Source: Lachnospiraceae bacterium UBA3820 (GTDB taxonomy: Bacteria > Bacillota > Clostridia > Lachnospirales > Lachnospiraceae). From it: 28,884 bases of DNA. Of this stretch, positions 8,679 to 16,628 are shown piece after piece. Within the stretch, counting starts at the first letter, position 1. Each line of letters begins with the position of its first letter. The stretch lies in contig DFDU01000007.1 in the NCBI GenBank assembly GCA_002369325.1, positions 1 to 28,884 on the forward strand, read 5' to 3'. The notes beneath the pieces were generated by a model. It was not told where the DNA came from and did not search any database. It was given only the letters and a program-made list of their open reading frames with translations. The translations under genes were made by a program, and so were the position numbers.

Positions 8679-9379
8679 TCAACCTCCCTTACAGGTACAG
8701 GGTTTTCGTTTATTTTAATCTCACGGATTTTACCGTTCTTCATTCGGATAACCTTATCGGCACACTTTGCTATATCCGCATTATGTGTAACCAGAATTAC
8801 GGTTTTCTTATCCTCTCTACTGAGCTTTTGTAACAGTTCAAGCACTATTACACCGGTTTCCGAATCAAGTGCACCGGTAGGTTCATCGCCGAGAATAATC
8901 TTTGGATTTTTAGCAAGCGCCCTTGCAATTGATACTCTCTGCTGTTCTCCTCCCGACATCTGCGCGGGAAATTTATTTTTGTGATTTCCAAGCCCAACCT
9001 CTTCAAGCATTTTTAACGGATCCTTTGCGTTCTTCACAATATTTTTAGTTAATGCAACATTTTCAAGCGCTGTAAGTGACGGAAGCAAATTATAGAATTG
9101 AAATATAAATCCTATAGTATCCGCACGATATGATGAAAGCTCCTTGTCGTTCATGGCGGAAACCTCTTGACCGGCAACAATAACCTTTCCCGAAGTCGGA
9201 ACATCCATACCACCGAGCATATTAAGAACCGTGGACTTTCCGGCACCTGACTGTCCGAGAATTACCACAAACTCTCCCTCTTCTATTGAAAAACTAACAT
9301 CATTGTTTGCAAGCTGCAAAGCATCTTTTTCTCCGTATTTTTTAGTTACATTTATAAATTCCACGATTTTTTTAGCCAT
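8672..9379 (-). CDS. ABC transporter ATPase, MacB/LolD-like
   Basis: A 235-residue ATP-binding subunit with Walker A GQSGAGKST (42-50), a Q-loop in 'FIFQFYNLLPSLTALENV', signature MSGGEQQRVSIARAL (141-155), Walker B IILGDEPTGALD (161-172) and the H-loop ILVTHN. The FYNLLP and DEPTGALD motifs are characteristic of the exporter/LolD-MacB clade that partners FtsX-type permeases. It is the first gene of a two-gene operon with the overlapping permease and sits on the cytosolic side of the membrane, powering it. The ribosome-binding site is GAAGGAGGC before the ATG at 9379. A strong sigma-A promoter lies upstream. Confidence 0.93.
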   Translation of the reverse strand: MAKKIVEFINVTKKYGEKDALQLANNDVSFSIEEGEFVVILGQSGAGKSTVLNMLGGMDVPTSGKVIVAGQEVSAMNDKELSSYRADTIGFIFQFYNLLPSLTALENVALTKNIVKNAKDPLKMLEEVGLGNHKNKFPAQMSGGEQQRVSIARALAKNPKIILGDEPTGALDSETGVIVLELLQKLSREDKKTVILVTHNADIAKCADKVIRMKNGKIREIKINENPVPVREVEW

Positions 9380-9426
9380 AATAATGCCTCCTTCTCGTTT
9401 GATTATTTGGTTTGTTTCAACTAACT

Positions 9427-9455
9427 ATATTATATTACTTTTTTGTGAGTGTCAA
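9427..9455 (-). promoter_or_regulatory. Sigma-A promoter of the ABC operon
   Basis: Minus strand: perfect -35 TTGACA (9455-9450), 17-base spacer and -10 TAATAT (9432-9427). Just downstream, TTAGTTGAAACAAAC is repeat-like and could be a regulator site, but symmetry is weak. Confidence 0.75.
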
Positions 9456-9475
9456 TCTTAATAAATAAAGCTCAT

Positions 9476-9512
9476 AAAAAAAACCGCAAAATAAGAATTT
9501 ATTTCACGGTTT
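9476..9512 (-). terminator. Intrinsic terminator after the HAD phosphatase gene
   Basis: Fourteen-base arms at 9499-9512 and 9481-9494 pair except for a central two-base mismatch, around a GAAT loop. On the minus strand they are followed by a run of eight T's (9483-9476). It closes the operon that begins with the diguanylate cyclase at 13.9 kb. Confidence 0.75.
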
Positions 9513-9518
9513 AATCTT

Positions 9519-10178
9519 TCATTTTTGAGAAACAATTATATCAAATACTTCCTCTGTACTATCCGCAAATATCGTTGCGCCCTCTCTAATAAGTCTTTCC
9601 TTATCGCGAAAGCCCCACAAAACCGATATACATGGTATTTCCGAATTTACCGCAGTCTGATAATCCACCTCCGAATCACCTATATAAACTGCTTCTTCCT
9701 TTTTACTGTTCAGCTCATCCAATGCGGCAAAGACGGTATCCGGAGCGGGTTTTCTTTTTATACCCTCTTTTTCACCGATAGCCACTTCCACATATTCAGA
9801 GAAAAATCTTTCATTTAATTCTTTGACGGCGGAATCAATCTTATTTGAGACAATCGCCATCTTATATCCCTTTTCCTTAAGCTTCTTCATAAGCTCCAAA
9901 ATTCCGTCATACGGACCTGTTTTATCAAGACAATGCTCATTATAATGAGTTCTGAAATATGGAAGCATCTCCTCTATTACTTCATCCGAAGTACCCTTTG
10001 GTACTGCACATTTAAGTGCATATTTAATTCCATTTCCGAAAAATTGTCTGTATTCTTCTTTGCTTCGCTTTGGCATTCCGAATTTTTCAAGCACATAATT
10101 AACCGATGCCGTAAGATCATCAAGTGTATTCAGCACCGTTCCGTCCATATCAAAAATAACTGTAGTTATGCCGTCCAT
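9519..10178 (-). CDS. HAD hydrolase, phosphoglycolate-phosphatase-like
   Basis: A 219-residue class IA HAD hydrolase. Motif I VIFDMDGTVLNTLDDL carries the nucleophile Asp10 and Asp12. A helical cap follows (about 17-85), then 'MAIVSNK' (motif II region) and 'VYIGDSEVDYQTAVNS' (motif IV). The family removes phosphate from small metabolites such as 2-phosphoglycolate, pyrophosphate or sugar phosphates. The cap resembles Gph/PpaX proteins, but the substrate cannot be assigned. It is the last gene of a minus-strand run, 68 bases after the cation transporter, and ends at a terminator. AAAGGACAG serves as ribosome-binding site. Confidence 0.88.
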   Translation of the reverse strand: MDGITTVIFDMDGTVLNTLDDLTASVNYVLEKFGMPKRSKEEYRQFFGNGIKYALKCAVPKGTSDEVIEEMLPYFRTHYNEHCLDKTGPYDGILELMKKLKEKGYKMAIVSNKIDSAVKELNERFFSEYVEVAIGEKEGIKRKPAPDTVFAALDELNSKKEEAVYIGDSEVDYQTAVNSEIPCISVLWGFRDKERLIREGATIFADSTEEVFDIIVSQK

Positions 10179-10246
10179 CTTTATCTGTCCTTTATTTCTT
10201 TCTTAATTTCAACATATCTTATTTGTACACTGCCGATTCTCTGACT

Positions 10247-11368
10247 TTAAATCTCGCTGAAATCCATATCCATGGAAATGAATAATGTATAATCCGGATA
10301 TTCCTTCTGAACCTTCTCGACAGCCTCCCTATGCACCTCTTTTCTGTCCTTTGCATCAAAGCTTACAACAATATCGAATCGCATGGTTTTTTCTTCCTTA
10401 TCCATATAAAAGCCGTGCATCTGCAATACATACGGATTTTCTTTAACAAGTGCCGCAACCTTTTCTCTTACTGCCACCGCTTCGGTATCCTTTGAGTTGT
10501 GGGAATAAATTCCTACTGCCGTAAGTACAACCCCAAGCTTATTATATACTCTTGTTTGAATCCGCCTTACAAGCTTATCAAGCTCATCCGTTGAAAGCTC
10601 ATCGGAAACCTCGATATGCGCCGAACCCTGATATGAATCCGGTCCGTAATTGTGCATAATCAAATCATATGCACCGTTTACCTCAGGAAATTCGTTTATT
10701 GTTGCTTTTATGTCTCTGGCAAGCTGAGGGTCTATACGCTCTCCGAGTATTTTGGACAGAGTATCCTTTAACATTTCCAGACCCGATTTTATAATGACTA
10801 TCGCTATAAGCGCACCAAGCCATGCTTCCAAAGATATATCAAATATAAGATATACTGCGGCAGCAACAAGTGTTGATGCGGAAATTACCGAGTCAAGAAC
10901 CGCATCCTCACCCGAATTAACCAGCGCATCCGAATTTACATTTTTTCCGACGCTTTTAACATATTTTCCAAGAACAATCTTAACCACAACGGCAACAGCT
11001 ACAATTACAAGCGCAACCGTACTGTAATCAGGTGTTGCGGGATTTATGATTTTCTTTACCGATTCAACAAATGCAGTCACTCCGGCATAAAGCACCAGCA
11101 TGGAAATAACCATTGCACTAAGATATTCTATTCTTCCGTATCCGAAAGGATGCTTTCTGTCCGCTTCCTTTCCGGCAAGCTTTGTTCCCACGATTGTAAT
11201 AACCGAACTTGCCGCGTCCGATAAGTTATTTACCGCATCCATTACAATAGCAATCGAGTTTGATGTAAAGCCAATCACCGCCTTAAAGCCGGCAAGAAAT
11301 GCATTTGCCAGAATTCCGATTATACTTGTTCTAACTATTATTTTATCTCTGCTAATCTCTTTATTCAT
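10247..11368 (-). CDS. Cation diffusion facilitator transporter, probably manganese-type
   Basis: A 373-residue CDF antiporter: a six-helix membrane domain (about 12-205) and a cytosolic C-terminal domain with 'VNGAYDLIMHNYGPDSYQGSAHIEV' that dimerises and senses metal. The helix 2 motif is DAVNNLSD (44-51), followed by HPFGYGRIEYLSA (73-85). The helix 5 motif is DAVLD (155-159), a DxxxD pair where zinc or iron members usually have HxxxD. In the published CDF grouping as I remember it, this points to manganese export. The protein extrudes metal ions in exchange for protons. Extra C-terminal sequence (about 295-373) resembles a second ferredoxin-like fold. It follows the methyltransferase by 41 bases on the same strand, with AGGCAGGAAT as ribosome-binding site. 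Confidence 0.85.
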   Translation of the reverse strand: MNKEISRDKIIVRTSIIGILANAFLAGFKAVIGFTSNSIAIVMDAVNNLSDAASSVITIVGTKLAGKEADRKHPFGYGRIEYLSAMVISMLVLYAGVTAFVESVKKIINPATPDYSTVALVIVAVAVVVKIVLGKYVKSVGKNVNSDALVNSGEDAVLDSVISASTLVAAAVYLIFDISLEAWLGALIAIVIIKSGLEMLKDTLSKILGERIDPQLARDIKATINEFPEVNGAYDLIMHNYGPDSYQGSAHIEVSDELSTDELDKLVRRIQTRVYNKLGVVLTAVGIYSHNSKDTEAVAVREKVAALVKENPYVLQMHGFYMDKEEKTMRFDIVVSFDAKDRKEVHREAVEKVQKEYPDYTLFISMDMDFSEI

Positions 11369-11409
11369 TTTTCTGATTCCTGCCTTAAATTATTTTACTA
11401 TCCTGTGAA

Positions 11410-12210
11410 TTATTTCTTTTTTAGAACGGCAAGTGCAGCATAATGAAGCACTTCAAAATCCTCAGGTGCGATTTTTTCAAGAAGTGCTCTGTGCTCCTTA
11501 TCCCACTTTGCAAGCATATCTTCCGATAATGATGCTCCGACACCTCGACACGCTCTCATTCTTCCATGCCATGATTCCCTGGTAAAAGGCACTTTTATAT
11601 CATACTCTTCATGCTCTTCAAGCTCAAAATAATCATATGCCACATCCGGTATCCAAATCGGATGTCTTTTTTCTCCGGCACCTGACCAGTTTGGACTGTA
11701 TTTAAGGACAAGCTCTTCACTTGCGCCCGCGATTTTATCTTCAAACGGAAGCCATGCCATATATAAAATCAAAAGCTTTCCTTTTGGCTTAAGAAGCTTT
11801 GCAAGCTTCGGCATAACCTTTTCATGATCAAAATACCAAAAGCACTGACATGCTGTAGTTACATCAAAGCTTTCATCGGGAAAATCCACCTGTTCGGTAG
11901 GAACAGCCATAAAATCAATCTTCATGTTCTGTTCTTTGGCAAGAAGCTTCGCCTGTTCTATCTGCTCAGGTGAAATATCCGTACCCGTCCAGGTCGCACC
12001 GTAGCCATACATATTCCTTGGCAATACACCCGTACCCGTTCCAAGATCAAGGACTCTCTGATTATTTATACATAAGCCTCTGTCCACAACTTTTTTATAA
12101 AAAATATCAGGATAAATATCTCTGTATTTTGCGTATTCCTTCGAGGTTTTACCCCAATCAAATGCCTTGCCGGCATCTATTCTCTCATCTTTTATCTCCA
12201 CGAAACACAT
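11410..12210 (-). CDS. Class I SAM-dependent methyltransferase
   Basis: A 266-residue cytosolic protein with the Rossmann-type SAM-binding motif VLDLGTGTGVLPRNM near residues 54-68. 'GTDISPEQIEQAKLLA' supplies the acidic residue of motif II. Next come 'QVDFPDESFDVTTACQCFWYFD' (motif III/IV region) and 'KPKGKLLILYMAWLP'. This resembles Methyltransf_11/25 proteins, including those acting on small molecules, quinones or lipids. The acceptor cannot be predicted. It begins five bases after the end of the diguanylate cyclase gene and so is surely co-transcribed with it. A role linked to that signalling gene is not evident. Confidence 0.88.
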   Translation of the reverse strand: MCFVEIKDERIDAGKAFDWGKTSKEYAKYRDIYPDIFYKKVVDRGLCINNQRVLDLGTGTGVLPRNMYGYGATWTGTDISPEQIEQAKLLAKEQNMKIDFMAVPTEQVDFPDESFDVTTACQCFWYFDHEKVMPKLAKLLKPKGKLLILYMAWLPFEDKIAGASEELVLKYSPNWSGAGEKRHPIWIPDVAYDYFELEEHEEYDIKVPFTRESWHGRMRACRGVGASLSEDMLAKWDKEHRALLEKIAPEDFEVLHYAALAVLKKK

Positions 12211-12215
12211 TCCTC

Positions 12216-13907
12216 CTAATCAACACTGAATCCCGCAGTTTTCATGGCTTCCTTTACTGCTGCGGTATTTTTCAAATTTCTCTTGCATTCATACATTCTG
12301 TCATCCGCTACACGCTCCGCCTGCTCGGGATCGCCCATATCATAATCATAAAGCGCAAATCCGTATGCAATCTCAAGCTCAACCGGAGGATTATGTTTCT
12401 CATTATATTTGTTATAACAATCAACCAGCTCTTCGGCTGCCGCACTCGCCTTTGCTTCAGCCTCGTATCCCTCGATTATAGCAACAAATTCATCACCGCC
12501 CACACGGTATATACTTCCGTACTGTCCAAAGCTCTTATTTATCGCATTTGCAGCACCGATAATATGCTTATCACCCTCAGTATGTCCGTAATTATCATTA
12601 ACCTTTTTGAGGTTATTTACATCAAGCTCAACAAATACGCATTGTCCGTTCCTTCTTCTCGCTATCTCGTTTTCCTTCTCGCTGAAAGCAAGTCGGTTTA
12701 AAAGACCGGTAAGTCCGTCTATGTGTGCCAGGCGGTTTTTCTCATCAGCATCCAGACTCCTGTTACTAACATGTATAGATTCTCTAACCTCATGAAAGCC
12801 AAGCAGGAATACAAATATTAATAGACCGATTCTTGTAAACCTCGCTGTATCAAGTGTTCCGGAACCATAATAAAACGCAAAATCAATAATTCCCGATATC
12901 ATAAGAATTATAAATGCCGAAAGAACTATTATGGCACCCAGGTTATTAAAGACCTTCCGCTTAAATGCATTTGCAATAAGATAAATTATTATTACAATGC
13001 CTATAAGGATATTTAAGTGAGTATATATTAACAGCTCATGATAATCCGTCCATCCGCCGGAAACAAGTATTATATTCGCAACAAAATTTACAAAGGTAAG
13101 TACTGCCGACAACCAAATAAATACATTTTTAAAGCTCCTTGTAAGATATGCCGTAAATGACAATGCCGGCATAGGCAACAATACAAGCATAAAATACTCA
13201 ACCGTTCTTACCGCTGCGGAATTACCGGTAAGAAGCATAAATATCTTTGTTCCTCCGTTGGTCCAAACACTGAGAAGCATAGCAAGAACACCCAAAGATA
13301 TAGTTTCAATGGAACCCATACTTGTCTTACCAAATATAAGACCAAATATGACAAGAACAAAACCGAAGGAAAATATAACAAAACAGGTTGCAAATCTCGG
13401 TGCATATTTTTTAACGAAATCCTTTACATAGCTCCAGGAGTCTCCGATTTTCATAAATCGAAACTGCGTCCATCTAACTTCCGTATTAAGAGCCGTATAT
13501 TCTATTCGCAGGGTTTTATCCTCTGTAAATGAAGGCATTTTAACGGTATGTATATATTCTCCGTAATACTTTCCGTACAATCCTCCAAGCTTAGGATGAA
13601 AAGAATAAATCAGTTCATCATCCAAATACATATCAAACGTAAGATTGGTCGTTTCAAAACAAATTGACGAACCGCTGTCCTCCTTCCAATTTGCTTTCTT
13701 TTCTATAACACCATTCTTATCAAAATCAAGCTTTAGCAAGTCACAATCCGTTCCGTCATCATAATGCCAATCCATATAATAATCCTTGTTATCCTCATGA
13801 ACGGAGCCTTCAAATTTCATTTTAAATAAAAACAGACAAGCGACACACACAAGAACAACCGTTGTAGTCATTGTCCCCAAAGCTATTACAATCCTTTGTC
13901 GAATCAT
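12216..13907 (-). CDS. Membrane diguanylate cyclase, 7TM-type sensor with GGDEF domain, no I-site
   Basis: The start is placed at the ATG at 13907-13905 because GGAGG lies six bases ahead; an in-frame ATG 18 bases upstream would include that site in the coding sequence. The 563-residue product has an N-terminal membrane helix (about 6-29), an external beta-rich domain (about 35-160), and some seven membrane helices (about 172-375) like a 7TMR-DISM receptor. A C-terminal GGDEF domain follows, with DGLTGLLNR, VELDVNNLKKVND and catalytic RVGGDEF (470-474). It should make c-di-GMP from two GTP at the inner membrane face. The RxxD inhibitory site expected five residues before GGDEF is replaced by GQYG, so product inhibition is probably absent. 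It is the first gene of the run to 9.5 kb. Confidence 0.9.
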   Translation of the reverse strand: MIRQRIVIALGTMTTTVVLVCVACLFLFKMKFEGSVHEDNKDYYMDWHYDDGTDCDLLKLDFDKNGVIEKKANWKEDSGSSICFETTNLTFDMYLDDELIYSFHPKLGGLYGKYYGEYIHTVKMPSFTEDKTLRIEYTALNTEVRWTQFRFMKIGDSWSYVKDFVKKYAPRFATCFVIFSFGFVLVIFGLIFGKTSMGSIETISLGVLAMLLSVWTNGGTKIFMLLTGNSAAVRTVEYFMLVLLPMPALSFTAYLTRSFKNVFIWLSAVLTFVNFVANIILVSGGWTDYHELLIYTHLNILIGIVIIIYLIANAFKRKVFNNLGAIIVLSAFIILMISGIIDFAFYYGSGTLDTARFTRIGLLIFVFLLGFHEVRESIHVSNRSLDADEKNRLAHIDGLTGLLNRLAFSEKENEIARRRNGQCVFVELDVNNLKKVNDNYGHTEGDKHIIGAANAINKSFGQYGSIYRVGGDEFVAIIEGYEAEAKASAAAEELVDCYNKYNEKHNPPVELEIAYGFALYDYDMGDPEQAERVADDRMYECKRNLKNTAAVKEAMKTAGFSVD

Positions 13908-13965
13908 ATACATCCTCCAAAACAAATATCCAAAAAATCAATCCCCAGTATAAAATATTTTACCA

Positions 13966-13981
13966 CTTTTTTATAAAAAAG
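13966..13981. promoter_or_regulatory. Perfect 16-bp AT-rich palindrome between the two cyclase genes
   Basis: CTTTTTTATAAAAAAG is a perfect inverted repeat about 60 bases upstream of the minus-strand cyclase start and near a weak -10 (TAAAAT) for that gene. It may be a binding site or a small hairpin; its A/T simplicity means chance cannot be excluded. Confidence 0.3.
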
Positions 13982-14046
13982 AAAACCTCAAAATGTCTTT
14001 ACGAATCCTATAAACAGGTAAAATACGAACTATAATCAAGTCTCAT

Positions 14047-14060
14047 ACTAAATATTTAGT
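14047..14060. promoter_or_regulatory. Perfect 14-bp palindrome at the -35 of the plus-strand cyclase
   Basis: ACTAAATATTTAGT is perfectly symmetrical and its last base is the first base of the -35 box at 14060. A protein bound here would touch RNA polymerase, so it is a good operator or activator site. The regulator is unknown. Confidence 0.5.
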
Positions 14061-14088
14061 TGACAACATTTAGCATTAGGAATAATAT
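14060..14088 (+). promoter_or_regulatory. Sigma-A promoter of the dCache-GGDEF gene
   Basis: Perfect -35 TTGACA (14060-14065), 17-base spacer and -10 TAATAT (14083-14088), about 50 bases before the GTG start. Confidence 0.8.
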
Positions 14089-14138
14089 AGAATAAGGTAT
14101 TTTGTATTTTTATATGATGAATACATGGGGGGAGAACG

Positions 14139-16010
14139 GTGAATAATAATAAAGCCACCGCACGCGAAATTATTGATACCTTAGGTAAAAAAAATATCGT
14201 TTTGGTCATTATAATATTTATATTCGCCATAACTATCATTTCCATTAACTTCGGTGTATTATATAACACCAAAAAGGATGTGATAGTTGAAGAATCAGAG
14301 CATAATGCAATTGGATCGGCGCAAAAGATAGATGCTTATCTTATTTCGAGTATAGATACCATAAAACTTTCATCCTACAAAGTTGATAATTATTTAAGGG
14401 AAAATGCTGATAACAGAACAATTTTAACTTATCTGGAGCATGAAACCGACAGTATCATCAGTGTAATAGATGATAATTATACAGGTCTTTACGGATATAT
14501 TAACGGCGAATATCTTGACAGCACAGGTTGGGTACCGGATGATGATTATGTAGCAACCGAGCGTCCCTGGTATATTAGGGCAGCCAACTCGGAAGGTGAA
14601 ATTGTTTGGGTAGATCCATACCTTGATTCACAGACCGGCACAATTATGATGACTATTGCCAAACTTTTATCGGACAAGGAAAGCGTAATAGCTCTCGATT
14701 TAAGTCTCGACAGATTGCAGACTATTACCAACAACGTCGTTGATAACAAATATGATTTTGCCATGGTACTTGACTCTGAAGGCGATGTTGTTTCTCACTC
14801 GAAACAAAGTGAACTCGGTAAAAACTACCTTAACGAAAAAAACACTCTTGAAAGCACTATAACAAAAAAAATCATTAATAAACACAAATACGATTTTACC
14901 TTAAACTATAACGGAACAAAATATATTGTATTTGCTCAAAAAATCGGCACAGGCTGGTACAGCATTTATGTCATAAACGGCACGGAAGCATTTAAGCCTC
15001 TAAAAATAATTCTTTTTATTTCATATGCTACCATGTGTTTTATATTGCTTATCATCATAATCATGATTCGTAATATCAGTACAAAGCATATAGAAACAAA
15101 CAGACTTAACCTGCAACTTGAGTCCATGTCACATATATATGCTGCCATGTTTGATATTAACCTTAAGGATAATACCTACAGTGAAATCAGCCGTTCTACA
15201 GAAAGAGTTTCGGATTATATCAAAGAATCCGGTGATAATGCCAGCGAAGAAATCAAAACCGTTATGAAGGCCATCAGCTCAGAGAAATCCAGAAGCGAAA
15301 TACTTGAATTTATTGATTTTAACACCTTGGATAAACGTCTTGAGAACACAAATACCATTACTCTTGAATATCTGAATAATGCAGATGTATGGTGTCGTGC
15401 ACGATTTGTAGTCGCCGAAAAAAGCTCCGCAGGTATGCTTTTACGTGTACTTTGGATGGTCGAGATAATAGACGAAGCTAAGAGACGTCAGGATAAACTT
15501 CAATACCTCTCGGAAACAGATCAGATGACAGGTGTATGCAATCGTGGTTACGGCGAATCCAGAATTCGTCAATTAATCAAAAACGGTCAGGGCGGTATGT
15601 TTGTACTTATGGACATTGACAAGTTTAAGAATATCAACGATACCTATGGTCATAATACAGGTGACAAGGTTCTCATAGCTTTTGCCAAAACCCTACAGAG
15701 TGCATTCCGGGCAAATGATATAATCTTGCGACTCGGTGGTGATGAGTTTGCAGTATTTGTTCCTGATGTACATACCAAATTTGCTGCCGAAAAAATAATA
15801 GATCGTCTGTTTACAATGATTGATAATACTCATATAGAGGAAATGGACGGAAAAGGCTATTTCATAAGTGTTGGTATAGCATTTTATCAGAATGACGACA
15901 AATATTCATTTGAAGATCTTTATAAACATGCTGACGAAGGAACTTATACCAGTAAGAAGCATTTAGGAAATTATGTTTCATATTATGATGAGCTTGATAA
16001 AGAAGCATAA
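14139..16010 (+). CDS. dCache-GGDEF diguanylate cyclase with intact I-site
   Basis: A 623-residue membrane sensor enzyme. Translation starts at GTG 14139, fixed by GGGGGGAG at 14127-14134. A membrane helix (about 19-41) leads to an external double-Cache domain (about 42-283) with 'ERPWYIRAANSEGEIVWVDPY' split across 141-161, a ligand-pocket region. A second helix (about 287-310) follows, then a short PAS-like cytosolic segment (330-445). The GGDEF domain carries DQMTGVCNRG, LMDIDKFKNINDTYGH and catalytic RLGGDEF (533-537). RAND (524-527) fits the RxxD inhibitory site, so product feedback is expected. It makes c-di-GMP in response to an external small molecule. It is transcribed away from the other cyclase across a 231-base spacer, and its stop codon abuts a foreign-looking rsgA fragment. 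Confidence 0.92.
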   Translation: MNNNKATAREIIDTLGKKNIVLVIIIFIFAITIISINFGVLYNTKKDVIVEESEHNAIGSAQKIDAYLISSIDTIKLSSYKVDNYLRENADNRTILTYLEHETDSIISVIDDNYTGLYGYINGEYLDSTGWVPDDDYVATERPWYIRAANSEGEIVWVDPYLDSQTGTIMMTIAKLLSDKESVIALDLSLDRLQTITNNVVDNKYDFAMVLDSEGDVVSHSKQSELGKNYLNEKNTLESTITKKIINKHKYDFTLNYNGTKYIVFAQKIGTGWYSIYVINGTEAFKPLKIILFISYATMCFILLIIIIMIRNISTKHIETNRLNLQLESMSHIYAAMFDINLKDNTYSEISRSTERVSDYIKESGDNASEEIKTVMKAISSEKSRSEILEFIDFNTLDKRLENTNTITLEYLNNADVWCRARFVVAEKSSAGMLLRVLWMVEIIDEAKRRQDKLQYLSETDQMTGVCNRGYGESRIRQLIKNGQGGMFVLMDIDKFKNINDTYGHNTGDKVLIAFAKTLQSAFRANDIILRLGGDEFAVFVPDVHTKFAAEKIIDRLFTMIDNTHIEEMDGKGYFISVGIAFYQNDDKYSFEDLYKHADEGTYTSKKHLGNYVSYYDELDKEA

Positions 16011-16234
16011 TTACCGCTATCGCGGAACTTGAATGCATGTGCAAATTCAGCAACTGCAGGCATGAATCCGAACCGGGCTGCGCGATCAAGGCTGCGATCA
16101 AAAGCGGAGAGCTTTCGCAGGAACGCTATGACCTATATCTGAGTCTGAGCAGGGAAAACGTGAGAAACTACGCCAAAAAGAAATAGATTTCCAAGTGGAT
16201 CAAGGCTGAGAAAAAAGCCGATAAACGCAGGTGA
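16010..16234 (+). pseudogene. rsgA: 3' fragment of rsgA (ribosome small-subunit GTPase), remnant
   Basis: Reading on the plus strand from 16010 gives 58 codons that match the zinc-knuckle tail of RsgA: CKFSNCRHESEPGCAIKAAI, then KSGELSQERYDLYLSLSREN and VRNYAKKK, to a TAG at 16184-16186. The same frame continues with ISKWIKAEKKADKRR to TGA at 16232, which also looks like an RsgA end, so the TAG is probably a nonsense mutation. The OB and GTPase domains (about 240 residues) are missing. RsgA matures the 30S ribosomal subunit, so a working copy must lie elsewhere. The base composition is more GC-rich than the preceding cyclase, and the join is at the cyclase stop codon. No start or ribosome-binding site was seen. 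Confidence 0.8.
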
Positions 16235-16257
16235 TTCTTCAAACATAAAAGGCAACG

Positions 16258-16289
16258 AGCTCCGGCAATACGCCGGAGCTTATTTTATT
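16258..16289. terminator. Strong intrinsic terminator
   Basis: AGCTCCGGC (16258-16266) pairs perfectly with GCCGGAGCT (16272-16280) over the loop AATAC, followed by TATTTTATT. On the plus strand it ends the rsgA remnant. On the minus strand it overlaps the end of the small membrane-protein gene. Confidence 0.85.
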
Positions 16290-16593
16290 CCCTATTGTCG
16301 TTATTTTTACGAACACTGACATAAACGATTCTGAATCTTGCGATCGTGACGATCAGGAATCCGATCCCTGCAAGCAGCAGGATCAAACCCACCTCGCGAT
16401 CACCGCTCATAAAGTAAGTCACGCCGCATACGGCCAGCACGGCCGTCACCGCGATAACCCACAGGATCGCCGCGACAACGACGGCGATCTTCGCTCCTTT
16501 TGATCAGCCCTTTGTGCGTTCCGAACCAGACACAGTCTCCGCACCGTCAGCAATGATCAGGTCTACAAGACATTCGATTATCAATTCGATCAT
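16285..16593 (-). pseudogene. Small two-helix membrane protein gene interrupted by an in-frame TGA
   Basis: An ATG at 16593-16591 with AAGGTGA upstream opens a 103-codon frame. The first 29 residues are hydrophilic-amphipathic (MIELIIECLVDLIIADGAET...). Then TGA at 16506-16504, and in the same frame 72 more residues to TAA at 16285. The second part has two clear membrane helices, 'IAVVVAAILWVIAVTAVLAV' and 'VGLILLLAGIGFLIVTIA', and a basic tail RFRIVYVSVRKNN. Keeping frame and protein-like character across the stop suggests a recent nonsense mutation, a base error, or readthrough. I do not recognise a named family; it resembles small two-helix membrane proteins common in Firmicutes. Function unknown. 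Confidence 0.65.
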
Positions 16594-16628
16594 ATTTTCA
16601 CCTTGTCTTTGCTTAAAACAGTTGTTTA

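Noticed and set aside
14060..14138. c-di-GMP riboswitch before the cyclase gene
   Set aside because: The leader is only about 45 bases and lacks the conserved core of either known class.
15862..16101. Minus-strand frame across the cyclase end and the rsgA scrap
   Set aside because: No ribosome-binding site and no family features; the plus-strand readings explain both parts.
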